Of a stretch of 64,000 bases of DNA, positions 33,885 to 42,437 are shown piece by piece. Origin of the DNA: Microbacterium sp. (GTDB lineage Bacteria > Actinomycetota > Actinomycetes > Actinomycetales > Microbacteriaceae); the NCBI RefSeq assembly GCF_017305435.1, contig NZ_JAFKIP010000004.1, forward strand, positions 434,001-498,000. Reading direction: 5' to 3'. How positions within the stretch are numbered: the stretch's first letter is position 1; each line of letters starts with the position of its first letter. The position numbers and the translations under genes are program-made. The notes beneath the pieces are model-generated. The model searched no databases. It saw nothing but the letters and a program-made list of their open reading frames with translations, and was not told where the DNA came from.

Positions 33885-35249
33885 TCATGATTCGGTGCGC
33901 TCCGCAGCGCGACCCATTCGCAGCCCCGGGAGCACCGCGACGACCGCGAGCGTCGTCGCGATGGCGAAGACGGCGGGGAACGCCGCATCCGTCGCACTCA
34001 GCGCGACGAACGTGAGCCCCATGACGGCGATCGTCGCCGAGGCGCCCACCGAGTCGGAGATCGACAGCGCCGAGGAGTTGAAGCCCTGGTTCTGCGGCGT
34101 CGAGTACGCGAGGGTCAGCACGGTCAGGCGCGGATACATGAGCCCCATTCCCGCTCCCGCGAGCGCCCACCCGGAGATGAGCGCCCAAGGCGGCAGGTGC
34201 CACGCGGCGGTCGCGGTCGCGGTGAGCGTCGCGACGACGAGAAGTGTCGCGCCGACCACCGTGATGCGCGCGTTGCCCAGGCGATCCCCCACCCGCCCCT
34301 GCACATCGGCGCCGACAGCCCACAGGAGCGCTGCGCTCGTGAGGCCGAGGCCGGCCGTCGTCGCCGAGAAGCCGTAGTCCTCGATGAGGAGATACGGCAC
34401 GTAGATCTCGGCCCCGAACAGGGCGCCGGCGATCAGCGCACGCATCAGGACCACGCTCGGGAGTCCCCGCCGGGCGGTCAGGGTGCCCGCGGGGAGGAGC
34501 GGCCGGATCGCGACGGCGATCACGAGGAGCGCTCCGGCGATGACGGCCGGAGCGCCGACGCCTGCCTCCCCCGCGAGACTCAGTGCGAGCGCGCCCACCG
34601 CGACGAGGCAGGCGAGCACGAGCCGACGGGCGACCGGCTCGTGCGAGGGCTCTGCAGTGCCCAGCGGCAGGGCGTGCAGTCGCAGGTAGACGACCGTGAA
34701 CGCGACGAGGGTCAGGACGGCGACACCGAGGAACACCCAACGCCAATGGGCCTGCTCCGCGACGACGCCGGCGAGGAACGGACCGATGACCGACGGGATC
34801 ACCCACGCCGCGGAGAACGCGGCGAAGACGCGCCCGTGGAGCGTCGCAGGGAACACCCGCGCGACGACGACGTAGAGCGCGACCGTCTGCCCTCCGGTGC
34901 CGAGCCCCTGAAGGAGGCGCCCGAGGACGAGGACCTGCATGGTGGGGGCGAACCCCGCGACGAGCAGACCGGCGACGAACAACGCGACGGCGGTCGTGAG
35001 CGGCAGCACGGGGTCCGTGCGGTCGCACCACGCACCGACGGCGACCATGCCGATCACGCTCGTGGCGAGCGTGCCGGCGAACGCGACGGCGTAGAGCTCG
35101 GCTCCCCCGAGATCGGCGCTCACGAGCGGCATCACGGTCGTCACCGCGAGTGCCTGCGTCGCGGCGAGGAAGATCATCGCGACCGCGCCCAGCGTCACCC
35201 AGACGTGGCGCGGATGCCAGATGCTCCCAGTCGCGTGCTCGTCGATCAC
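33885..35249 (-). CDS. MFS transporter (DHA2/EmrB-like multidrug exporter)
   Basis: A 454-residue major facilitator protein with about 12-14 membrane helices. Helix 1 is VWVTLGAVAMIFLAATQALA, the loop between helices 2 and 3 has GAWCDRTDP in place of the classic motif A, and motif-B-like LGRLLQGLGTGGQTVAL follows. Motif C GPFLAGVVAEQAHWRWVFL suggests an antiporter of the drug-export type. The GTG start 35249 overlaps the stop of the aminotransferase gene by GTGA, so the two are co-translated; the exported compound may relate to that enzyme's product. The substrate is unknown. Confidence 0.87.
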   Translation of the reverse strand: MIDEHATGSIWHPRHVWVTLGAVAMIFLAATQALAVTTVMPLVSADLGGAELYAVAFAGTLATSVIGMVAVGAWCDRTDPVLPLTTAVALFVAGLLVAGFAPTMQVLVLGRLLQGLGTGGQTVALYVVVARVFPATLHGRVFAAFSAAWVIPSVIGPFLAGVVAEQAHWRWVFLGVAVLTLVAFTVVYLRLHALPLGTAEPSHEPVARRLVLACLVAVGALALSLAGEAGVGAPAVIAGALLVIAVAIRPLLPAGTLTARRGLPSVVLMRALIAGALFGAEIYVPYLLIEDYGFSATTAGLGLTSAALLWAVGADVQGRVGDRLGNARITVVGATLLVVATLTATATAAWHLPPWALISGWALAGAGMGLMYPRLTVLTLAYSTPQNQGFNSSALSISDSVGASATIAVMGLTFVALSATDAAFPAVFAIATTLAVVAVLPGLRMGRAAERTES

Positions 35250-36418
35250 GCCCGCGGCTCGGCGCGCGCGACGGCCGCGATGCGTTCGACCGCCTCGGTC
35301 AATACCTCCGGGGAGCAGCCGAAGTTCAGCCGGACGTAGCCCACGCCCTGCGCGCCGAACTCCGGACCGTGGTGCAGGGCGACCTTGGCCGCGCGTCGCA
35401 GCCGCGTCGCGGGGTCGTCGCCCCAGCCATACGCCGAGACGTCGATCCAGGCGAGGAAGCCGGCATCGGGCTCGCGATAGACCGCGCGCGGCAGCTTCTC
35501 GGCGAGGAGCCGGGTGAGCAGTGCACGATTGTGCGCGAGTGCGGCGCGGAGCGCATCGAGCCACGCGTCCGATGCCTCGTCGAATGCCGCGACGCCGGCG
35601 AGGGCGCCGAACAGGCCGGTGCGCCACTCGACCTCGGGATTGAGGCCGCGGACGACGCTCGTCGTCGCCTCGTCGGCGGTCACCATGAGCGCGCACTTCA
35701 GTCCCGCGAGGTTGTAGGCCTTGGACGCGCTCGTCACGGCGTAGCCGACGCGGGTCGCCGCTTCGCCCGCCGTGAGGAACGGAGTGAAGGACACTCCCTC
35801 CGACACGAGCGGAGCGTGGATCTCATCACTGATCACGACCGCGCCGTGCCGCTCGGCGATCTCGGCGAGAGCCGTGAGGGCTTCTGCGGAGTGCACCGTC
35901 CCCGTCGGATTGTGCGGGTTGCACAGGAGGACCGCCCGCGCTCCGGCCTCGAGCGCCGCGTCGATACCGGCGAGGTCAAGCTCCCACGCCGTGCCGGTGT
36001 CGCGGAGCGGGACGGGCACGCTGACGCATCCGGCCTCCGCCGTGCACAGGGCGAACGGCGGATACACGGGCGGCATGATCACGACGCCGTCGCCGGGGTT
36101 CGTCGTCGCGCGCAGCAGCTCGACGACGCCCATCATGACGTCCGCCGTCGTCCGCACACGCGCGGGATCGACGGTCCAGCCGAATCGGCGCGCGGCGAAT
36201 CGCGAGAAGGCCGCGCGGATGCCGGGATCCGGCGGGGTGTACCCCGTATCGCCGTTGGCAACGGCCTCCGCGAGCACTGCCGTGATCGCGGGAGCGAGCG
36301 CGAAGTCCACCTCCGCCACGAAGAGCGGAAGCACGTCCTCGGGATACGTCCGCCACTTCGTGCTCGACCGGCGGCGCAGGGTCTCCAGGGGCAATGCTTC
36401 CAGCGGGGTGATGCTCAC
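35246..36418 (-). CDS. PatB/MalY-type aminotransferase (cystathionine beta-lyase-like)
   Basis: A 390-residue fold-type I PLP enzyme. The PLP-binding Lys233 is in SASKAYNLAG, and the pyridine-binding Asp198 is in VISDEIHAPL. An aromatic TGYTPPDP loop near residue 58 and the Asn in LLCNPHNPTG complete the active site. MalY/PatB members cleave C-S bonds in cystathionine or cysteine conjugates, or act as aminotransferases. The start is GTG 36418 with TAGGCT 6 bases upstream. It leads an operon with an MFS exporter. Confidence 0.88.
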   Translation of the reverse strand: MSITPLEALPLETLRRRSSTKWRTYPEDVLPLFVAEVDFALAPAITAVLAEAVANGDTGYTPPDPGIRAAFSRFAARRFGWTVDPARVRTTADVMMGVVELLRATTNPGDGVVIMPPVYPPFALCTAEAGCVSVPVPLRDTGTAWELDLAGIDAALEAGARAVLLCNPHNPTGTVHSAEALTALAEIAERHGAVVISDEIHAPLVSEGVSFTPFLTAGEAATRVGYAVTSASKAYNLAGLKCALMVTADEATTSVVRGLNPEVEWRTGLFGALAGVAAFDEASDAWLDALRAALAHNRALLTRLLAEKLPRAVYREPDAGFLAWIDVSAYGWGDDPATRLRRAAKVALHHGPEFGAQGVGYVRLNFGCSPEVLTEAVERIAAVARAEPRA

Positions 36419-36424
36419 CCGACG

Positions 36425-36430
36425 AGCCTA
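36425..36430 (-). promoter_or_regulatory. -10-like TAGGCT before the aminotransferase
   Basis: TAGGCT on the minus strand ends 6 bases before GTG 36418, predicting a leaderless operon mRNA. Confidence 0.55.
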
Positions 36431-36472
36431 CCGGCGCCGCGCGCGGCTTCCCGGCGGATGCGCTCGCCAGTG

Positions 36473-36802
36473 TCAGATGGCGAAACCGAGTGCTCGCATC
36501 ATGTCGCGCCCGTCATCGGTGATCCGCTCGGGGCCCCACGGCGGCATCCACACCCAATTGATGCGGAAGCGCTCCACGACGGCGTCGAGCGCCTGCGCGG
36601 TCTGCTCTTCGAGGACGTCCGTGAGCGGGCAGCCGGCGGAGGTCAGCGTCATGTGGATGACGAGGGCGTCGTTCTCGTCATCCCACGAGAGGTCGTAGAT
36701 GAGTCCGAGGTCGACGACGTTGATCCCGAGCTCGGGATCCATGACGTCTTTGAGGGCCTCCGTGACGTCGTCGTACTTCTCGGGGCTGAGAGTCGCGGTC
36801 AT
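36473..36802 (-). CDS. MIP18-family (SufT-like) Fe-S assembly factor
   Basis: A 109-residue DUF59/MIP18-type protein that aids delivery or maturation of Fe-S clusters. The core DPELGINVVDLGLIYDL near residues 22-38 and the SAGCPLTDVLEEQ motif with the conserved Cys are present, and the C-terminus ends in WMPPWGPERIT. It lies 9 bases downstream of sufC, so it can be part of the suf transcript. TAGGAT, whose TAG is the sufC stop codon, also ends 6 bases before ATG 36802 and may give a separate leaderless message. In Actinobacteria this gene typically closes the suf operon. Confidence 0.93.
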   Translation of the reverse strand: MTATLSPEKYDDVTEALKDVMDPELGINVVDLGLIYDLSWDDENDALVIHMTLTSAGCPLTDVLEEQTAQALDAVVERFRINWVWMPPWGPERITDDGRDMMRALGFAI

Positions 36803-36808
36803 GCCTCG

Positions 36809-36814
36809 ATCCTA
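36809..36814 (-). promoter_or_regulatory. -10-like TAGGAT before the MIP18-type gene, containing the sufC stop codon
   Basis: TAGGAT on the minus strand ends 6 bases before ATG 36802, and its TAG is the sufC stop codon. An internal promoter inside the suf operon is possible. Confidence 0.4.
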
Positions 36815-37582
36815 GGCTTCGATGACGTCGGCGGGGTCGAGGTACCGGTCATAGCCCTCGTTCTCCAGGCGATCCGCCAGCTCCGGGCCCCCTTCTTCCG
36901 CGACGCGCCCCTTGACGAGCACGTGGACGAAGTCGGGCTTGATGTAGCGGAGGATGCGCGTGTAATGCGTGATCAGCAGAACGCCGAGGTCCGTGGACTC
37001 CTTCGCGCGGTTCACGCCTTCCGACACGATCTTCAGCGCGTCGACGTCGAGGCCGGAGTCGGTCTCGTCGAGGACCGCGATCGCGGGCTTCAGCAGTTCG
37101 AGCTGCAGGATCTCGTGGCGCTTCTTCTCGCCGCCGGAGAAGCCCTCGTTGACATTGCGCGCGGCGAACTTCGGGTCCATGCGGAGGTTCTTCATGGCCT
37201 CCTTCACGTCCTTCGTCCACGCGCGGATCGCCGGCGCCTCGCCGTCGATCGCGGTCTTCGCCGTCCGGAGGAAGTTGGTGACCGTGACGCCGGGGATCTC
37301 CACCGGGTACTGCATCGCGAGGAACAGGCCCGCCCGGGCGCGCTCGTCGACCGACATCGCGAGGACGTCTTCGCCGTCGAGCGTGATCGTGCCGCTCGTC
37401 ACGGTGTACTTGGGGTGCCCCGCGATCGTGTAGGCGAGGGTGGACTTGCCCGAGCCGTTGGGGCCCATGATCGCGTGCGTCTCGCCCGTGCGGACGGTGA
37501 GGTCGACGCCGTTGAGGATGGGGGTGGTCCCCTCGTCGGTCTCGACCGTCACGTGCAGGTCGCGGATCTCGAGAACAGCCAT
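36812..37582 (-). CDS. sufC: Fe-S cluster assembly ATPase SufC
   Basis: A 256-residue ABC-type ATPase of the SufBCD scaffold. Walker A is GPNGSGKST at 40-48, the signature is FSGGEKKR and Walker B is IAVLDETDSGLDVDAL with the Q/H region HYTRILRYIKPD. It energises cluster assembly on SufB-SufD. GAAGAAGGAAC is its ribosome-binding site. The gene lies 13 bases after the Rieske-type ferredoxin. Length and motifs are standard. Confidence 0.97.
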   Translation of the reverse strand: MAVLEIRDLHVTVETDEGTTPILNGVDLTVRTGETHAIMGPNGSGKSTLAYTIAGHPKYTVTSGTITLDGEDVLAMSVDERARAGLFLAMQYPVEIPGVTVTNFLRTAKTAIDGEAPAIRAWTKDVKEAMKNLRMDPKFAARNVNEGFSGGEKKRHEILQLELLKPAIAVLDETDSGLDVDALKIVSEGVNRAKESTDLGVLLITHYTRILRYIKPDFVHVLVKGRVAEEGGPELADRLENEGYDRYLDPADVIEA

Positions 37583-37595
37583 GTCAGTTCCTTCT

Positions 37596-37925
37596 TCAGT
37601 TCACGTCTTTGGTGACGGCGGGGTCGATGAGAACGTCGTCCCCGTCGATCGTCACTTCGTACACGGGCACCGGCTCGTACGCCGGCAGGTTGAGGGGGCG
37701 GCCGGTGCGCAGCGAGAACGCCGAGCCATGGGCCCAGCACTCCAGCGTGTCGCCCTCGACGAAGCCGTCGGAGAGCGAGATATCGCCGTGGGTGCAGGTG
37801 TCGCCGATCGCGTGGACCTCGCCGTTCCCGTCGAGCACGACGGCCATCGGCACACCGTCGATCTCGACGCGCACGGCGGTGTCCTGCTCGAGGTCGCTGA
37901 GGTTCAGGACCTTCTGTGCGCTCAT
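37596..37925 (-). CDS. Rieske-type [2Fe-2S] ferredoxin of the suf operon
   Basis: A 109-residue Rieske-fold ferredoxin. The cluster ligands are in CTHGD (Cys44, His46) and CWAHG (Cys63, His66), with LSDGFVEGD between. In Actinobacteria this non-heme oxygenase-like ferredoxin sits between sufD and sufC and may donate electrons for cluster assembly, but its exact role is not settled. ATG 37925 overlaps the sufD stop by 4 bases (ATGA), so synthesis is coupled. Confidence 0.93.
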   Translation of the reverse strand: MSAQKVLNLSDLEQDTAVRVEIDGVPMAVVLDGNGEVHAIGDTCTHGDISLSDGFVEGDTLECWAHGSAFSLRTGRPLNLPAYEPVPVYEVTIDGDDVLIDPAVTKDVN

Positions 37926-39157
37926 GCAGACGCCTCGGCGGATGCCGACAGTGCGAGCTCGGCCTCGATGGCCTCGATCAACTCGTTCTGCAGGTCCTCT
38001 ATGCCGATCTTCTGCACGATCTCCGCGAGGAAGCCGAGGACGACCAGGCGTCGCGCCTCGTCCTCGGCGATGCCGCGCGCCTGCAGGTAGAACAGCTGCT
38101 CGTCGTCGAAGCGCCCGGTCGCACTCGCATGCCCGGCGCCGAGGATGTCGCCCGTCTCGATCTCGAGGTTCGGGATGGAGTCGGCGCGCGCGCCTTCCGT
38201 GAGCACGAGGTTGCGGTTCGCCTCGTAGGAATCGGTGCCCGTGGCATCCGGGCCGATGAGCACGTCGCCGATCCAGACGGTCCGTGCACCGGCGCCCTGC
38301 AGGGCGGACTTGTACAGGACGTCGCCCGTCGTGTGCGGGCCCTTGTGGTGCAGGTACACCTGGCTCTCGAGGTGCTGTCCCGCATCCGAGAACGCGAGGC
38401 CGTACAGCTTGCCGTCGGCACCGGCACCGGCGAGCTCGACGGAGGGGTTCACGCGCACGATGCCGCCACCGAGGCTCACCACGACATGTGTGAGCGAGGC
38501 GTCACGATCGACGCGCGCCTGGTGGGCGGCGAGGTGCACGGCGTCGTCGTCCCACCGCTGCAGCGAGACGAGCGTGAGCGCGGCGCCGTCGCGGACGATG
38601 ACCTCCAGGTTCTGCGCCTGCTGGGCGGTGCCCTCGTGGCGGAGGATGACGGTCGCGCGCGAGTGCGGCTGCGCCTCGATCACGACGTGAGCGTGCGCGA
38701 CGCCTCCCCGCCCGGTGAGGCGGATGACGACGGGTTCGTCGAGCTCGACATCCTGCGGGATGCGGATGAGGGGCGCGAACTCCTCCTGGTGCCAGGCGAT
38801 CGCGCTCGGCAGGTCCTCGGGGCGGAAGACCTCGCCCCGCGGCGACTCTCCGATCGCGAGCCGGCGCTGCTCGACGCCCTCCGGCGCGCTGACCTCGACG
38901 GCGATGACGTCGTGCGGCGCGGGCTCGTCGCGCAGCAGGGCGGCGAGGGCCTTCAGGGGCGTGTGCTTCCAGTTGACCTCCGTCCCCAGGGGTGCCGGGA
39001 AGTCGGCCGGGTCGAACGACGTCGGGCGCTCGGAGCGCGTCTGCACCGGCACGAAAGCGTCCGAGGCGGGGATGCCGGGCTGGCGGCCGTCCACCAGGCG
39101 CGCGGCAGGGTCGATGTGACCCTCGGCAGCGGCCGGGGTCTGCGTCGCGGTCGTCAT
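37922..39157 (-). CDS. sufD: Fe-S cluster assembly protein SufD
   Basis: A 411-residue SufB/SufD-family beta-helix protein that partners SufB and SufC. The central repeats and the C-terminal segments GAGHASATGRFDDEQLFYLQARGI and RRLVVLGFLAEIVQ (given in parts) are SufD-like, with the conserved His in GHASATG. The ATG shares one base with the sufB stop codon (TGATG), and the stop overlaps the ferredoxin start. Confidence 0.95.
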   Translation of the reverse strand: MTTATQTPAAAEGHIDPAARLVDGRQPGIPASDAFVPVQTRSERPTSFDPADFPAPLGTEVNWKHTPLKALAALLRDEPAPHDVIAVEVSAPEGVEQRRLAIGESPRGEVFRPEDLPSAIAWHQEEFAPLIRIPQDVELDEPVVIRLTGRGGVAHAHVVIEAQPHSRATVILRHEGTAQQAQNLEVIVRDGAALTLVSLQRWDDDAVHLAAHQARVDRDASLTHVVVSLGGGIVRVNPSVELAGAGADGKLYGLAFSDAGQHLESQVYLHHKGPHTTGDVLYKSALQGAGARTVWIGDVLIGPDATGTDSYEANRNLVLTEGARADSIPNLEIETGDILGAGHASATGRFDDEQLFYLQARGIAEDEARRLVVLGFLAEIVQKIGIEDLQNELIEAIEAELALSASAEASA

Positions 39158-40575
39158 CAGCCGACGGATCCTTCCATGCCCATCTCGATGAGCTTGTTGA
39201 GTTCGAGCGCGTACTCCATGGGCAGCTCACGGGCGATCGGCTCGATGAAGCCGCGCACGATCATCGCCATCGCCTCGTCCTCGGGCATGCCGCGGCTCAT
39301 GAGGTAGAAGAGCTGCTCTTCGCTGACCTTCGAGACGGTGGCCTCGTGGCCGAGCTGCACGTCGTCGACGCGGATGTCGATCGCCGGGTAGGTGTCGGAG
39401 CGCGACTTCGTGTCGACGAGGAGCGCGTCGCAGCGGACGGTGTTCGCGGAGTGGTGCGCCTTCTCGTCGACGCGGACCTCGCCGCGGTAGCCGGCGCGAC
39501 CGCCGCCGCGCGCGATCGACTTGGAGACGATCGACGACTGCGTGTAGGGCGCCATGTGGATCATCTTCGCGCCGGCATCCTGGTGCTGACCGGGGCCCGC
39601 GAAGGCGACTGACAGGGTCTCCCCCTTGGCGTGCTCGCCCATGAGGTAGATCGACGGGTACTTCATCGTGACCTTTGAGCCGATGTTGCCGTCGATCCAC
39701 TCCATCGTCGCGCCCTCGTGGGCGACGGCGCGCTTCGTGACGAGGTTGTAGACGTTGTTCGACCAGTTCTGGATCGTCGTGTACCGCACGCGGGCGTTCT
39801 TCTTCACGATGATCTCGACGACCGCGGAGTGCAGCGAGTCCGACTTGTAGATCGGCGCCGTGCAGCCCTCGATGTAGTGCACGTAGCTGTCCTCGTCGGC
39901 GATGATGAGCGTCCGCTCGAACTGGCCCATGTTCTCCGTGTTGATCCGGAAGTAGGCCTGCAGCGGGATCTCGACGTGGACGCCCGGGGGCACGTAGACG
40001 AACGAGCCGCCCGACCAGACGGCCGTGTTCAGCGCCGCGAACTTGTTGTCGCCCGCGGGGATCACCGTGCCGAAGTACTCCTCGAAGAACTCCGGGTGCT
40101 CGCGGAGTGCCGTGTCGGTGTCCATGAAGATGACACCCTGGCGCTCGAGCTCCTCGTTGATCTGGTGGTAGACGACCTCGGACTCGTACTGCGCGGCGAC
40201 ACCGGCGACGAGACGCGCACGCTCCGCCTCGGGGATGCCGAGCTTCTCGTACGTGTTGCGGATGTCCTCCGGGAGGTCCTCCCACGACTGCGCCTGCTTC
40301 TCGGTCGAGCGCACGAAGTACTTGATGTTGTCGAAGTCGATCTCGCTGAGGTCGGCGCCCCAGGTCGGCATCGGCTTGCGGTCGAACAGCTGGAGGCCCT
40401 TCAGACGCGTCTTCAGCATCCATTCCGGCTCCGACTTGAGCGCGGAGATGTCTTTGACGACCGCGTCGCTCAGGCCGCGCTTCGCGCTGGCTCCGGCGGC
40501 ATCCGCGTCGTGCCATCCGAACTCGTAGACGCCGAGTCCTTCCAGCTCCGGTCGGTCGATGAGCACATCCGACAT
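39157..40575 (-). CDS. sufB: Fe-S cluster assembly scaffold SufB
   Basis: A 472-residue scaffold on which Fe-S clusters are built. Conserved residues include the Cys in [15 protein letters not shown], the Cys in TVRCDALLV, and [15 protein letters not shown], with the C-terminal [31 protein letters not shown] gives a strong ribosome-binding site before ATG 40575. It is the first suf gene. No SufR-type repressor gene precedes it in this window; the 259-base divergent region shared with ctaA must hold the promoter. The motif [10 protein letters not shown] is diagnostic for SufB rather than SufD. Confidence 0.97.
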   Translation of the reverse strand: MSDVLIDRPELEGLGVYEFGWHDADAAGASAKRGLSDAVVKDISALKSEPEWMLKTRLKGLQLFDRKPMPTWGADLSEIDFDNIKYFVRSTEKQAQSWEDLPEDIRNTYEKLGIPEAERARLVAGVAAQYESEVVYHQINEELERQGVIFMDTDTALREHPEFFEEYFGTVIPAGDNKFAALNTAVWSGGSFVYVPPGVHVEIPLQAYFRINTENMGQFERTLIIADEDSYVHYIEGCTAPIYKSDSLHSAVVEIIVKKNARVRYTTIQNWSNNVYNLVTKRAVAHEGATMEWIDGNIGSKVTMKYPSIYLMGEHAKGETLSVAFAGPGQHQDAGAKMIHMAPYTQSSIVSKSIARGGGRAGYRGEVRVDEKAHHSANTVRCDALLVDTKSRSDTYPAIDIRVDDVQLGHEATVSKVSEEQLFYLMSRGMPEDEAMAMIVRGFIEPIARELPMEYALELNKLIEMGMEGSVG

Positions 40576-40780
40576 CGCTTTCCTCCTTCGTGCCCGGCGG
40601 TGTCATCCGCTCCGACATTCCGATTCCCTCGGGAGTGTGCGAGGGGTGGGATGCCGCTGTCAGGGCCGTTGCGTCGTGCGTTGCGGCGTGTCCTCCACGC
40701 CTAGACTGTGGGTGGGCTTCCGGCGCAGTCACCACCGTGACGCGTCGCCGTTCCCACAACTCAAGTCTATAGGCAACGCC

Positions 40781-40803
40781 CCCGATCGGGCGCGGCCGCG
40801 CCC
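40781..40803. promoter_or_regulatory. Two adjoining palindromes upstream of ctaA
   Basis: CCCGATCGGG (40781-40790) runs into GGGCGCGGCCGCGCCC (40788-40803), both perfect palindromes, about 35 bases before ctaA. They lie in the ctaA leader side of the suf/ctaA divergent region and may be an operator or a leader hairpin. The rest of 40576-40780 holds -10-like TATAGA (minus) and no gene. Confidence 0.35.
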
Positions 40804-40834
40804 GCCCGAGGCGCATCCCCTGGAGGCGACCCCC

Positions 40835-41803
40835 ATGTCCCACGCGCCCGCCCCGGCGGCATCCCACTCATCCGCCGTCCAGGCTCTGCTCCCCGATCGG
40901 ATCACGCGGTACACGCGCGTGCTCGCCTGGCTCGTGCTCGTGACGAACATCGTGATCGTCGGCACCGGCGGGCTCGTGCGCCTCACGGGCTCGGGAATGG
41001 GGTGCGAGACCTGGCCGTACTGCACGTCCGACTCGCTCGTGCCCACGCCGGAACTCGGCATCCACGGGCTCATCGAGTTCGGCAACCGCACCCTCACCGG
41101 CGTCCTCGTGATCGTCGCCCTGCTGGCGTTCCTCTCGGTCGTCCGGCTGTGGAACGCGCGTCCCGAGCTGCCGCGACTCACGCTCGCGGTCGGAATCGGC
41201 ATCATCCTGCAGGCCGTGATCGGGGGGATCACGGTGTGGCTGCACCTGCACCCGGCGATCGTCGGACTGCACTTCCTGATCTCGGCGGCTCTCGTCGCCG
41301 TCGCGGCGGCCTATGTCGTCCGCGTGTACGCCGAGCCGGGGCCGCGCCGCCTCGCCGTGCCGGGGCGCTATGCCGCGCTCGTGCACACGACGAGCGTCTT
41401 CGTCCTGATCACCGTCGTCATCGGGATCCTGCTCACCGGCTCCGGCCCGCACGCCGGCGACGACGCGGCCGCGCGCAACGGGCTCGATCCGATCTTCTGG
41501 CAGCACGTGCACAGCTGGCCGGCGTACATCCTGCTCGCTCTCACGCTCGTCGTGTTCGCCGGATCGTTCCGGATGCCGAAGGTGCTGCGTCTCCCCCTGT
41601 GGAGCGGGCTGCTTCTCGGCGTGGAGGCGCTGCAGATCGTCGTCGGGCTCTGGCAGGCGCGCGCAGGGCTCCCCATCGCTCTCGTCAACATCCACATGGT
41701 GCTCGCGGTCTCGCTCGTCGCCGCGATGACCGCCCTCGTGCTGCACCTGAAGGCGCCGCTGGCCGTCCTGACTTTCGCGGACGGCTCCACAGCGGGATCA
41801 TAG
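40835..41803 (+). CDS. ctaA: Heme A synthase CtaA/COX15
   Basis: A 322-residue integral membrane protein with about eight helices that oxidises heme O to heme A for cytochrome aa3 oxidase. The heme ligands are visible as His in NRTLTG-neighbouring GIHGLIEFGNR, in LHLHPAIVGLHFL, in WQHVHSW, and in ALVNIHMVL. VGTGGLVRLTGSGMGCETWPYC in two parts is the family start, with the conserved Glu and two Cys. GGAGG at 40822-40826 fixes ATG 40835. It is divergent from the suf operon. No ctaB lies nearby. Confidence 0.94.
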   Translation: MSHAPAPAASHSSAVQALLPDRITRYTRVLAWLVLVTNIVIVGTGGLVRLTGSGMGCETWPYCTSDSLVPTPELGIHGLIEFGNRTLTGVLVIVALLAFLSVVRLWNARPELPRLTLAVGIGIILQAVIGGITVWLHLHPAIVGLHFLISAALVAVAAAYVVRVYAEPGPRRLAVPGRYAALVHTTSVFVLITVVIGILLTGSGPHAGDDAAARNGLDPIFWQHVHSWPAYILLALTLVVFAGSFRMPKVLRLPLWSGLLLGVEALQIVVGLWQARAGLPIALVNIHMVLAVSLVAAMTALVLHLKAPLAVLTFADGSTAGS

Positions 41804-41887
41804 GTGGTGCATCGCTCGCACTCGGGCGGTTCGCAGATAGTCGAAGAGCCACGTCGGATGACGCGGCACGACATGAAGGAGTCCCGC

Positions 41888-42349
41888 ATGCCCACCACCC
41901 GCCTCAGCCGCAGCACCCCGTTCTGGGTGCTCGTCGCGGGATCCGTCGTCGCGATCGCCGGCGGCGCCTACCTGCTCATCACGAAGCTCGCGGTGATGGC
42001 CACGACCCTCACCGACGGCAGCGCCACCGGTGTCGAGGTCTACGCCGGCCAGACGTGGGCCGTGATCGGCGGCATCCTCGTGGGAGCGGGCCTCGTGGGC
42101 CTCGCTCTCGCCCTGACGCTCGCCGCGCTGCGCGCCGTTGTCGCACCGCGCACGGTCGAGGTCGAGGCCATCGAGGTCGTCGCCGCCCCCGCGTGGGAGG
42201 ACGACGTCGTGGAGGCCGCTCCGGCGTCCCGCGCCGAAGCCCGTGCGGCCGCCGCCCCGGCAACGGCCGCCGAGCCCGAGGTCGCGTTCGCCGACGAGCC
42301 CGCGACCGACGCCCCCGCGGTGACCGATGCGGAGACGCCGCGCGCCTGA
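41888..42349 (+). CDS. Small two-helix membrane protein, function unknown
   Basis: A 153-residue protein with two predicted membrane helices, FWVLVAGSVVAIAGGAYLLI near 12-31 and VIGGILVGAGLVGLALALTL near 57-76. The C-terminal 65 residues are acidic and Ala/Pro-rich and probably disordered. AAGGAG 6 bases before ATG 41888 defines the start; upstream in-frame methionines lack one. I do not recognise a family. It may depend on the ctaA promoter region, 84 bases upstream, and it ends at a strong terminator. Confidence 0.72.
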   Translation: MPTTRLSRSTPFWVLVAGSVVAIAGGAYLLITKLAVMATTLTDGSATGVEVYAGQTWAVIGGILVGAGLVGLALALTLAALRAVVAPRTVEVEAIEVVAAPAWEDDVVEAAPASRAEARAAAAPATAAEPEVAFADEPATDAPAVTDAETPRA

Positions 42350-42358
42350 GCCCGCACG

Positions 42359-42406
42359 ACGACGGACGACCCCGGCCCCGCCTCGCGGGCCGGGGTCGTC
42401 CGTCGT
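42359..42406. terminator. Strong bidirectional terminator before holA's 3' end
   Basis: ACGACGGACGACCCCGG and its inverse complement form a stem of more than 18 pairs with a GC-rich loop. It lies between converging stop codons at 42349 and 42438. Confidence 0.8.
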
Positions 42407-42437
42407 TGGGGCGCAGGGCGCTCGCCGACGGCGCCGC

